Positions 12,626 to 22,470 of a DNA stretch of 64,000 nucleotides are shown in pieces. Under the pieces are notes generated by a model. It saw nothing but the letters and a program-made list of their open reading frames with translations, had not been told where the DNA came from and searched no databases. This DNA is from Mesodorylaimus sp. YZB2_4 (lineage: Eukaryota; Nematoda; Enoplea; Dorylaimida; Dorylaimidae). A program made the translations under genes and the position numbers. Every line of letters begins with the position of its first letter. Within the stretch, counting starts at the first letter, position 1. Where the stretch lies: the NCBI GenBank assembly GCA_030248295.1, contig JASANH010001308.1, forward strand, positions 83,692 through 147,691. The letters are read 5' to 3'.

Positions 12626-14109
12626 TTGAATGTTAGAGGATGTACATAGTACGCTGTGTGAGCGGAGACAGATGCCCCTCATTTTTAAATGCCCAGAAAT
12701 CTGACGAGTTGAAGCCAGAATGATTAAAATCGCTCCTTACGACTGTAACCTGCTTTCAAAATGGCAGTTATAGTTCCAGGCCTCCCTCGGTTTCCTCAGA
12801 GTGTGAGGGTCACAGTTTGGTTTCCTCGGCTGACATGAGCGAAGTGGTTTGTTTGGCAGGACCTAAACAAAAAGCAGTTTTCGTTTTGAGGCTTTTATTG
12901 TATCCAATTAGGTGATCGAGACCAAGGCTGGTTGCATCTTACACGAATGTGCTCCATGAAACCCTTGTTTTCCGGAAGAAAACAGGAGCTGCGAAAGAGA
13001 AGGTACAGATTACTGTACACGCACGCTGACCAGGCTCCTCGACTGGAAGCATTGCGACGGATAGGCAAAGTCAGCGAGCCTTCACCTCAACCCGTAAATA
13101 GCCGCGGCACTTCTTGCAGCCACTAACTGTCTGTATACATTGAACCTCTGACAGCATTATTATCCAGTAAAAATTCTACCAAATATCCGTAGATCCAATT
13201 TTTTTATCTAAGCTAGCTCTCTCATGGTGCCATGGCACTTCGCCCTTTCCAGTCGCCCATTCAGTCCCGCACAGTATGTGTTGTGGGCAATCGATGTCAC
13301 AAGTCAATTGTACTCGGCAGGCGACAATCCACATGCGTAACCAGCATTCCTGGCGGTCGGGTGACCGACGCTCTCACCTGACTGGCAGGCGTCAGGCACT
13401 CTGGTTGATGTTTCAGCGGCAGGCATAGTCGCGTCGGGTGCCTTTATCCGGTCGGAGCTTTTGTTCCGAGACTTAGGTCTCTACGACTCCGCCGCCTGGG
13501 TGCTCTGCTTTCACATGCATTCCCAGCAGTCTATGTCGACCCTAACTGTTACTTGGTCAGAGTGCACCCGTGTATTTGAAACTTGTGCAGGACTAGTGCT
13601 ACTGTAGGCGCCCAACACGTCTTGCCATTTCTACCTGCACTATGGGTTCTCATCAGCGCATGAAGCATTTCAAGCCATTTTTACAGCACCTAGTGTTTCT
13701 GTCTCCTAAAATTTATGATCAGCTTGAAAAGTGATCCAAAATATCGCAGGGGCGAATAGTGAGGGGGAATCAACCAGGGGCGAAGCTACAGTAGATAAAG
13801 TACTGATGTAGAGGAGTGGAGTGTGATGGGCGAGAAATGTGGAGTGGACCAAGTTTACTCAACGTTTTCGCAAGCCATGCTGATATTATATTATAAAGAA
13901 GACGCGCAGAAGTCATCTGTGCACAAGGGAGAATGGTTTGCAGATCCAGCAACTTGCGTGTCACAACTCAAGAGTAACCACAAAAATATATGCGTATTAC
14001 ATACTGTAGCTCGAGTTTCAAAAGTTGCAAAAAATGTGCATATGTTATGCCCGAACCTCATTCACAAGAACGTTAGCATTCATTGCGTGAACATTCTATT
14101 TTCAGGTGT
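12626..14109. other. gene-free stretch with one dispersed-repeat copy
   Basis: No gene is supported. Positions 13385-13475 match the dispersed repeat also found at 44810-44975 and 57560-57715 (shared GGTTGATGTTTCAGC, CAGGCATAGTCGC). At 13840-13900 a CGCAAGCCA stretch resembles 20790-20830. Confidence 0.45.
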
Positions 14110-14345
14110 GCAGTAAGATCTTTCACACTCTTTTTTGTCCAGTATATCTTTTGTTGGATCGTGAACTCAAAGGTCTTCAAGCCTCGGAATTTGAAAGGCT
14201 GCCGTAAAATGGACGGCACCTGCTCCATGCTTGGATCAATGCTCTATCGCAGAGCAAGACTTTCCCACGCCCACAAAAGCACCTATTGCACTGGCACCAT
14301 ACCTCATCAACCATAAGTTCTAATCATTTTCTAGGCGAGCCACCG
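14110..14345. repeat. duplicated-unit downstream block, copy 3
   Basis: This resembles 8160-8460 and, more weakly, 590-810. Shared landmarks are AAAGCACC...TGCACTGGCAC followed by ATCATTTTC or ATCCTTTTC. It lies downstream of receptor copy 3, as the others do for copies 2 and 1. Confidence 0.5.
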
Positions 14346-14829
14346 TGAGCTTATACTTCATCACAAATTCTACAGTATTCCTGTCGGAGATCCCAAGCTC
14401 ACTAGCGGATGACTGATAAGGGTAGAAGTTGCCTACCAGCATTACATTTTTATCAGGTGCGCCATAAAGAATGACGCTCGCAGAAATGGCTTATTTTCTT
14501 TGGAAGCGGTCGAGCTGTAAACTTTACACTAACACAGGCAGATGGAGCATTCAATTCTGCATCGGGCAGTCCACTTAGTGTTCATCAGATTGTACAGCTG
14601 CTTACCCGATATATATCGAGTGCAACAATCTTTCACACTCTCTTTGGTATTCAATAGATCTTATTCTTCAATTGTTGGTTTTGTAAATCAAAAGATCTAC
14701 GTGACTCGCAATCGGAGGGATCATCTTCACACGCCCACTCATATTTTACACAACACCCAAGCATATATGTACAGTACCCGATACATGCACTCTGAGGCTG
14801 AGAGTACGTACAGTTTACTACGAAGCAAC

Positions 14830-14960
14830 TAGGACATTGGGTGTTCAAAGCGTATACGTGATTGTGCTGGATTTTGCTGTTCAGGGCTCGAGGGTCCAGG
14901 GTTTGATTCGCATTTAATTTGTGCAGAGTCTCCCCCAAGTTTTGCCCCCCCCCCCTCCCA
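14830..14960 (+). repeat. possible tRNA-like SINE remnant with C11 tract
   Basis: A B-box-like GGGTTTGATTCG at about 14898 is followed by a run of eleven C at 14945-14955. A related segment (TAGGACATTAGGT) recurs near 15270. No clear A box is seen, so this is a tentative call. Confidence 0.3.
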
Positions 14961-15887
14961 CAAAATTCACGACTTGGTGCACTGCATGTCTGGTGCGAGC
15001 GCCTCTCGATGCGACTGCATCATTTTGTAACTTTTTAAAATTTTTGCCACCTACCACTAATTTGTGCTGCCTGGTTCAAGATTTATTCGCGTTTCCTACT
15101 CAGTTTTTGTGCTCTATCCATATATGATAAGGGAAACGCCATAAGAATGTCCCCCAGTTAGTAGTTGCTGCTAGAAGTGAAAAAGTCAGAAACCTGCCTC
15201 ACTTTTGTTACCTTACTGTACATGCACCCTGGAAATTAGATGACACTAGGAAAAGCCTAGCTTGCGATTAGGACATTAGGTCTACACGCATGTTGATGTT
15301 TGCTCTGAATTTGAGCTGGATAATGCTGCCAGGGGTTTGGCGCATGATTAACAAATGCAGCTGCAGGAGCTACAAGAATATTTCTGGGGCTGTGATGCCA
15401 ATGGCCACGGGATGTCTTGTATGATTTGGCTTATCATTCGACCAGCAAGCAAGCTTTGCAGGGCGGCCACTACACCAACTAGCATGTGTGGGCGGGAGAT
15501 ACAAATTGCACTATGACAAGGAAAACCATCTTACTAAGGACAGCGCCAAGATTCTTATTTTGAATATTCATGCCGAGGGATGAAATATGGGTGCGGCGGG
15601 GAAATGCGGGGGAGGGGCATATTGCCTTTCAGCACCAACCTTTCGCGCAGAAAAAGTCGAAACTCGAAAAAGATTATCTATGAGAAGAACAACTACAGAA
15701 CACTTTTTCTTCATCCACGATGCAGAATTTTTAAACTAAAAAAGCAGAGTCGCATCGCCGTATTTCGATGCTGAATAGCATCTGGGGATTATCATATATA
15801 ACATAAGAAAAGGGTTAGTAATATCACTTCCAAGAGCCACCAAGACCAAATCTTGCTTTCAGAGTCCCAAAATCCTCACCCCACATC
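14961..15887. other. gene-free stretch downstream of receptor copy 3
   Basis: No supported gene. The frame at 15580-15774 is basic and low in complexity with no homology. Confidence 0.4.
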
Positions 15888-16862
15888 TTATCCAACTTCT
15901 ACAAATGCCACTCCTTTCGTTCTTTCTCCGATACCACGTGTCGTTATTGCAGTAGTTACCATTGAAGGCTCGGCATTGGTCGACTCGATAATACTTTTGC
16001 ACCGAAGGGACCCGGCTGCCTGATGACGTATCTGCATATTGAAACCGATATACACAAAGGGGTGCACACCGATGGCCGCTATATATAGAATACTACTCAG
16101 CAAGTTCCACCACTTATTCGATGCTAATAATGGGATAATTGTGAAACCCAATCCGAAAGTGATCATCAAACTAGCTACCAGAGCTGATTGCAAGGCCAGC
16201 CGCACATCTGATTTCTGCCTGTTTTCAGACTGCGGCAATGAACTGGGATTGGCCGCATTGCGCGCCGTTCGGACTTTCTTGAACACGAGTCCATAGCACA
16301 CGACCAGGGTGAGGAAAGTGACCATATTCGATGCCCTGTCGTACCACACGTACACTGCATTGCCGTCCAAGTCCATGTCGTAGCCGAAAGTGTAATCAGC
16401 CTCGAAATATCTCAGCGAGCAGCACGGGGTCATTTGAGCAATGGCGCTTGTGATGCCGTACACAAGGCAGCCGAATATAATAATCTTGATCTTTCTCTTG
16501 TCGTGGACTTTTTTCGACAATGTTTTCGAGCAAATTGCAAAATATCGATTCAAAGCGATGTTGCACAGGAGAGCCAAGCTGGTGAAATAAGTTATGTTGC
16601 ACAGTGTGCCACAGAACAAAGCATCGAAGGAGTCGCCGAATGGACTTCGCTGGAGAAAAGTGGCTGTGGTTGCGTAAAATAAAAACAGTCCCAGCATCGT
16701 GCTGTCACTGATACCCAGTGCGAACAATAAAAGATAGAACGGATTCTTTGTAAGTTTACGAACTCTATAAACCGCTGCTGATGCTACGAGATAAGGAAAA
16801 AAGGCAGCTGCTGATAATCCAAGGATGACACAGGCTGCTAAAATGTCGTCTTGTGATGGCAT
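15888..16862 (-). CDS. Srx-like serpentine chemoreceptor, copy 3
   Basis: The third intronless receptor of 324 residues, same strand and same seven-segment layout as the other two. It is the most diverged copy in the TM6-TM7 region (Ser-Leu-Met in place of Gly-Leu-Ile in TM6, Ile substitutions in TM7) and in the C-terminal tail, yet the segment from TM3 to TM5 is essentially identical to the others down to silent positions. It has an intact start (MPSQDD) and stop, so it is probably functional. The ligand is unknown. Confidence 0.8.
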   Translation of the reverse strand: MPSQDDILAACVILGLSAAAFFPYLVASAAVYRVRKLTKNPFYLLLFALGISDSTMLGLFLFYATTATFLQRSPFGDSFDALFCGTLCNITYFTSLALLCNIALNRYFAICSKTLSKKVHDKRKIKIIIFGCLVYGITSAIAQMTPCCSLRYFEADYTFGYDMDLDGNAVYVWYDRASNMVTFLTLVVCYGLVFKKVRTARNAANPSSLPQSENRQKSDVRLALQSALVASLMITFGLGFTIIPLLASNKWWNLLSSILYIAAIGVHPFVYIGFNMQIRHQAAGSLRCKSIIESTNAEPSMVTTAITTRGIGERTKGVAFVEVG

Positions 16863-17639
16863 AGTTGATTGAACAGTTATTGATTATCTCGTTGATTTTG
16901 ACTGGTTTAGATTTTGGCTTTTCAGCCCTACTTGACCGGTCGCTATTTCTTAGGTAAGGCTTAAAAGAAAGCAGCTTCGTCATCGGTATATTATCGGGCC
17001 TGTCAAGAGGGCCCAAAACAGGGACACTTATGGCATAAAACTCTACAGCACAGGTGGTACCCCTACTCACCATCAACCCACCACCAGCCTTGGGTACCCC
17101 TACTCAGCACCATTAACGGGTGGGTGCGAATCGCCACGAGAACTGATTGAAGCAAGCTGCGGGTCATTTACGTGTCAATGCTCCTGCTCATTTCAAAGTT
17201 TCAGGGGGTGGCTGCGTATGAGATTACCAGTTCTAATGCTCTGCACCTGGCACCTGTCGGGGGTAAATGTGCACCTGCCCTTTAGAAAATCGTGTAAGAC
17301 AATATAAGCTATGTGTAGCTATGTACGTAGATGCGTGAGAATTCCTAATGCAAGGCGGAAAAGGACAAAAATGTCAGCTATGTTAGTGCCTGCCTTGTTA
17401 TGGACACCACATAAAACATGCAGCTGTCGCCCATTGATAGTAAGGAACATTGCGCCATGCTGCACAAGACTGTTGTTAAGTGCGGGGCCAATATGCGTGA
17501 TCAACAGCAACATAATGGTTTTCCGTTTTGTACCTTCTGTATGATATGAAAGCCACCCTTGAGCACGAGAAGCACGCGATAGAAGGGGCTAACTATGGCG
17601 ATGTTTTCGGTTATGGCACTACATGACGCGAGTCACAAC
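16863..17639. other. upstream region of receptor copy 3, with duplicated-unit block copy 3
   Basis: At 17060-17115 a short direct repeat (GGTACCCCTACTCA, two copies) is present. The part 17235-17525 is the weakest copy of the block at 4485-4785 (shared CTTTAGAAAAT, AGCTGTCGCC, AATATGCGTGATCAAC). No gene is supported. Confidence 0.45.
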
Positions 17640-18265
17640 ACATTCGACGACATGAAATATGGCGAATTCGGGGTATATAGATATGTTATCTTATGGCTAG
17701 TAACCGAAGACGATCTTGGATTTGCCAAGAGGGCCTACAGTAGACTGAACCTTCCCTTTGGATAGTATCTATTGTCGGTCAGTGGATGAAGGCCTTGATG
17801 CTGATAGTACTGCTTCTTGCACCGCGCCGCTATGCTGTATCGTACGTTGAAGTGGCGTCGACGTTTCGTAGCCAGCGTTTGTCAAAGATACCCTCTGATT
17901 TCACTCAAAATCCTATCAAATCTGCGGTCAAAAGTGTATTGTAGTTTCGTTGCTCTTGAAAAACTGCTCCTGGTGGACAGCTGTTGTAAGGGGGAATGAA
18001 GATCAAGTTATGCAAATGAGAGTGACCTCGTCTGATGTTAGGCCTGTTCGGTATCATTCGGTGATTGCTGTGTTTGGAACTGGTCTCCCTTTGTCTGATG
18101 TGTGTTGTTTGTTTGTTTTGTACCGGTGCACTATTGCCCTTGGGTTGATGCTCGTTCGACTAATCAGTGTTTTGCCTGTGCGTACTCGGTGCGGTTGAGT
18201 AATAAATCCTCTTCCTACAAGACAAGTGGTCTTATAGTGCGTCAATCAAAAGATACGAAAACAGT
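17640..18265 (-). pseudogene. degenerate copy of the 3' part of the SWIM gene, split by an LTR
   Basis: Positions 17640-17980 align over their whole length with 19482-19790, the 3' part of the SWIM zinc-finger gene, including TCTATTGTCG, GATGCTGATAGTACTGCTTC and GTGAAGTGGCGTCGA-type blocks. On the minus strand the frame homologous to FDRRFDRVL is readable but runs into stop codons, so the copy is dead. The match resumes at 18235 (TGCGTCAATCAAAAGATA) after an insertion that looks like a solo LTR. No SWIM finger is found in this copy. Confidence 0.6.
17982..18225 (+). mobile_element. solo LTR of a Ty3/gypsy-type element
   Basis: This begins TGTTGTAAGGGGGAATG and ends near CTTCCTACAAGACA, giving the TG...CA termini of an LTR. 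It contains CTCGGTGCGGTTGAGTAATAAA, which parallels CCCGTGCGGTTGAGTCCGAGTAAAG in the intact LTR at 58140-58477, and TGCCCTTGGG matches TGCCTTTGGG there. It interrupts the degenerate SWIM-gene copy at a point where the 19.8-kb paralogue is continuous. The exact ends are uncertain by a few bases, and the target duplication is not perfect. Confidence 0.55.
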
Positions 18266-19481
18266 GGTCCCAGCAACAGTATCGAGGAAGCAGGAAACTA
18301 AGGATGGCTTGAGAAGATGTTAGTTCTACACACTCTAGGTAGAAGAAGCTGCCAGCAGTGTTCGAGTATAGCTTTGATCCGAGCGGCCGGCTCTCTGAGC
18401 ACTTACGCCAGCGATTTAGGCTACGATTTTTGGTGCCGCGAACCGCCCGGGCCACCAAACAATAGACTGGATGCGGGGAAATGGAAATATCGTTCAATTG
18501 TGCACTGACCAAGCCCAAACTCCCAAATGAGCTTCACCAAAATAGCAGAACTCGTAACATACGGCTCGCCTGCGCCAGAAAGCAGTCATTAATCTTTTAT
18601 CGGCGGGTCTGCACAAAACCAGTTGCACGCCATCAGCTGGTAGAATCGACGTTATGCTGATCGAGTTTTACGGAGGAGAGTTATGCGAAAGGGTATGATA
18701 AAATTCATAGTGAATCCTTTCGCATAGCAGCCGTAATTTTAGTGAACTAAATGGGCTGGGCTCTATTTCCCATTTCGTTTTCCCATCAGATGACAAACAG
18801 TATACAATTCCTAAAAAAGTGATACAGTAGGTCACCACCCTCTTTTTCTCATTTTCCTTGCATAGAACAAGAAATACCCAGTTATATTTCAGGAAACTAT
18901 TCAAAAATCTGGGACAAAACTTGTTGGAAAGGTTGCACACTTTACTGCACATAGCCATGACTGATGTGCACCGGACAAACACCACAGTAAAACCGTTACA
19001 AACACTCTGCTGCACTGTTACGTTAAGCTTTATCATTGAGTGCATTCCGCTAAAGGAATTTTTGTAAGACAATTAAGAACTTTTTCTGAACTAAAAGACA
19101 GTAAAACTATATATTCGATATATTGCACATACTGTAGGCCCGCCTCAAATACAGTGCGTGGCAAAAAACACGTGGTGAAAAAAGGACGAGTTTGTTCAGG
19201 TGAGAATGAACCATTTGTGGTAGTTGTATGTATGCAAAGTGTCATTGGTACGATTCGGGGTAAAGAACGGTACAGAATTATACACAGACATCTTCAAACT
19301 GGGAGCTGACACCGGGGTGGAAGTGCACTCAGGTTTGGAATCAATGATTGATCCATTCAGACTCGCACTGCCTGGAGCCCATATGGCTGAAAAAGGGTTC
19401 CATGTAGCGTGAAGCTATACTCATCATGGTAGCTCATGTATGCAGGTAGATATGCGAGTCTCACACCATTCGTCTGCGGCA
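18266..19481. other. gene-free stretch
   Basis: I see no supported gene. The longest frame (18668-19072, minus, 134 codons) lacks domains and splice context. Confidence 0.4.
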
Positions 19482-20430
19482 TCAAAATACGGCAAATTCG
19501 GGGTATATAGGTATGTTGTCTTGTAGTAAGCAACTGAAAACGATCTTGGATTTGCATAAAGCGTACAGCAAATGAAACCTTCCCTTTGGATTGTATCTAT
19601 TGTCGTTGTCAATAATTGAAGGCCTAGATGCTGATAGTACTGCTTCTTGCATTCTTGCAACGCTGTATCGTACGGTGAAGTGGCGTCGATGTTTTGCAGC
19701 CAGCGTTTGCTTAAGATTTCCGCTGATTTCGCTCAAAACTCTATCGAATCTGCGATCAAAAGTATAGTTCTGTTCCTCTTTGAAGTGGCTCTGGTTGGAT
19801 AGATGCGTCAATAAAAAGATAAAATATTTTCCAAGTGTTGTTCTTCTCGAATGATCTGACAAGTGATCGAGCTGACGATGAGCTGTGCGCATATGTAACC
19901 CGCATACGTGGGTTACAATGCGCATACGTGTCCAACATTTTCAGCTTTCTCGAACACTCACGAACCACTTCAACGTTTTCAACCATTTCAAGTTCCCCAG
20001 CGATCGATTTGCACAAAGCAGACGCATGTTCTTTCTCTTTTGCGATCAAACTCTTTCCAGATTCAGCCGATTGGATAGACAAAGGTGGATCGATATCAGG
20101 CGACGTTTCCTCTGGATCTTCACTCACCATTTCGATGGAGCACGACGCTGAGCTACTCCAGCGCACTTGGCCGGCCAAAGTTGTCTTATCAATATGAGCA
20201 GCGATAAAATGAGCGTGCTTACAAGCAGCCGATCCAAACAAGGCAGTCGGACAAGAACAATCGTACAGATCCGGACAAACATGGCAATAACGACACTTAA
20301 TGCGACATCCACATTTGTCCCTTACCCGAATAATATCGTACTCACTGCCATTCTTTCCTGATCCTTTGATCTTCCAATGACGATTTTCAACCTGCTTGAC
20401 TAAATTTGCCGCATTTTTTATGACGATCAT
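19482..20430 (-). CDS. SWIM-type zinc-finger protein
   Basis: The minus-strand frame 20430-19756 opens with an ATG and contains a cysteine-rich region near residues 40-80. There, Cys-Ser-Cys, nine residues, then Cys-Lys-His fits the CxC-xn-CxH SWIM zinc-finger pattern. It is preceded by a C-x-C...C-x2-C cluster, and the rest is polar and Ser/Glu-rich. Downstream, another minus-strand frame (ending at 19482) has a coherent basic segment (FDRRFDRVL through YSVARM), conserved in the degenerate copy at 17.6-18.0 kb. The coding sequence therefore probably continues by splicing near 19.8 kb, but I could not fix that junction. SWIM fingers bind DNA or protein and often occur in MULE-type transposases; no transposase catalytic region is visible here. 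The function is unknown and the gene could be transposon-derived. Confidence 0.5.
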
Positions 20431-22255
20431 GCATCTCCTTGATTCGATAGTTGTTCATTGTCCCTGTCCCTTGTTCATTGTTCTTGACTGATACACTGGG
20501 GTTTCAGACACGAGTGGATCCACAACCATTCAAAACGTGCATCAAGTCCTATCCGTAATCGCAGCGAAATGGCTAGCATAAACCTAGGACATGCCCCAAA
20601 CGACAGTGAAACCAGCCTCAGGAAGCCAAAAAGCGATTGTACAGCAGACATGCTTTCTCAAAGTAAAGCTATCCAGCACCTCGATCTGATGTTCATAGCT
20701 AAAGAAGGGTTCGAATTCCACAGCGGTGGTCGCCTTCGGATTTTTAGTTTCGAATCAAAAGATCGAGGCTGATTGCATCGTCGCGACGATATCCCACTTT
20801 TCGCAAGCCAAGCTGATTAAAGATATTATAAATGTCCCGTTGACAAACTCCAAGCTGGTCATTCGTCTGGTGTAATTCTGAAAGAATAATTTACTAGTGC
20901 AAGTTAGGCATAAAAGTCGCCCGCATGCAGAGGGTTTCTGTAGCCTAGACAGCTGTTTCTTTTCCAGACCCAAAAATTTGCTGTTAGGACTCGACAGTAA
21001 TCTCAACCGCATGGTCGATTAAAATACAGTAAATTTTGACTGTTTTTCAGCCGCACCAACGCGGCCGCTTCCTATAACAAGCTGAGTCTGGCCAATGCAC
21101 AATATTATAACCAAAACTGTCATGAATAGGTGACCCAAAAGTGGCGGACCTGTGCTCATCTGACCGTAATTAGGCTCTAGCAGAAGAGTTCGAACGGGAG
21201 GAAAACGCTGCAATACCTAGTGTAAAAACGATGTCGTTTTGCCTTTGACCCCCCTCCCCCTTGTCGTTTTTTGTAGTTTTGGTGCTACGCCCCCTAGCGT
21301 ACGACGGCGTATTTGAACGGCCTCACTGTGTTGATGAGACAACCAGTAGACGGTTAAAATGTGAATAACGATTGAATTGTAAGCAGAAACAACAAAATCT
21401 GGGGTTGAAAATAGGACCTCCACGCGGCAAATAGGAAGTTGATTGCATATTTATCGTTTGATTTCTTGTCCAAGTGTCCGGGACTGTATGAATCCTCCTG
21501 TTATCTGGCTTCCAGTAACTGAACAGGGGTAGAACATGAAAATTCCAAATCTGCTGTTCGAAGCTCTTCAGCCGATGCATGCCTGTCTGTTTCGACCTTC
21601 TTCGATGTTGTTCTTGGCGACCACATATTTATGTTTTTACAGGCATCCTCATATCATCGCCGTAATCCTGACTCACGCATACCCCAAGGTAACAGGTGAG
21701 GATTTACGACATGCCTCATGGTCCATGCAAAATGATGCCTTCTTCCTCTTCCGTCTTCGATCTCATCGTACTTTTTTATGGCGGAGCCCTAAACGGTCGT
21801 GTCACCTGCCGCACGTCATAACCCTAAGGCCGTAACACCCCGAAAACGGTTAGACCTTCTTCTAGACTGCTCTACTCGCCGAGGCAGTTCGACCCAGCCC
21901 TCCTTACAAGTCCCGCAAGACCACTCGACGACAACACACGATGCGACCGTTACGCCCATTGGCCACCTGTCTACGGTTTACCTGGAGGGCGTTCACCATC
22001 CGCTGGCCCCGACAGCGGGCAGGGACAATATCCAATATGGATGTATTTGGGAAGAGCAATTAGTCTCGTGCACGATTTGGCCGTTTCGCTCGATCGACGC
22101 GTCTCGTCCGCTCGAGATAACATTATTAATTGAGCATTGTTCATTGGTGGCCTGCACGAGCACATGAACGCAAATGCGTAGAGCGTGCATAATTACAGGT
22201 GGGACTACGCTGCACACCTGCTCTGGCCTACGACCCGCCGAAAATGAAATCACCT
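20431..22255. other. gene-free stretch
   Basis: No supported gene. Frames at 21536-21835 and 21799-22167 overlap in different phases, lack homology and end before the promoter region of the ZP gene. Confidence 0.4.
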
Positions 22256-22261
22256 CGCTGC

Positions 22262-22274
22262 CGATATAAAATAA
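22262..22274 (+). promoter_or_regulatory. TATA-like element upstream of the ZP-domain gene
   Basis: GATATAAAATAAAG lies about 200 bp upstream of the start codon at 22471 and is followed by GC-rich sequence that could be the 5' untranslated region. The position fits a TATA box, but I have no transcript evidence. Confidence 0.35.
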
Positions 22275-22470
22275 AGCGCGGCGTCTCCTAGGACGTCTTC
22301 CCCTGCCCAGTGACCAATGCTCGGGTTGGTGCCAGAGTCAACGGGATTATAGCCATACAGGTGTCGTCCGCGTGGTGTGTCCGCTCGCCACACTTGTTGT
22401 CCACGAAGCCAAGGAGAGGCTCATAGTCGCCGAGTCACCACCGTTGAAAGGTCGTGTTGGTGTATGAATC

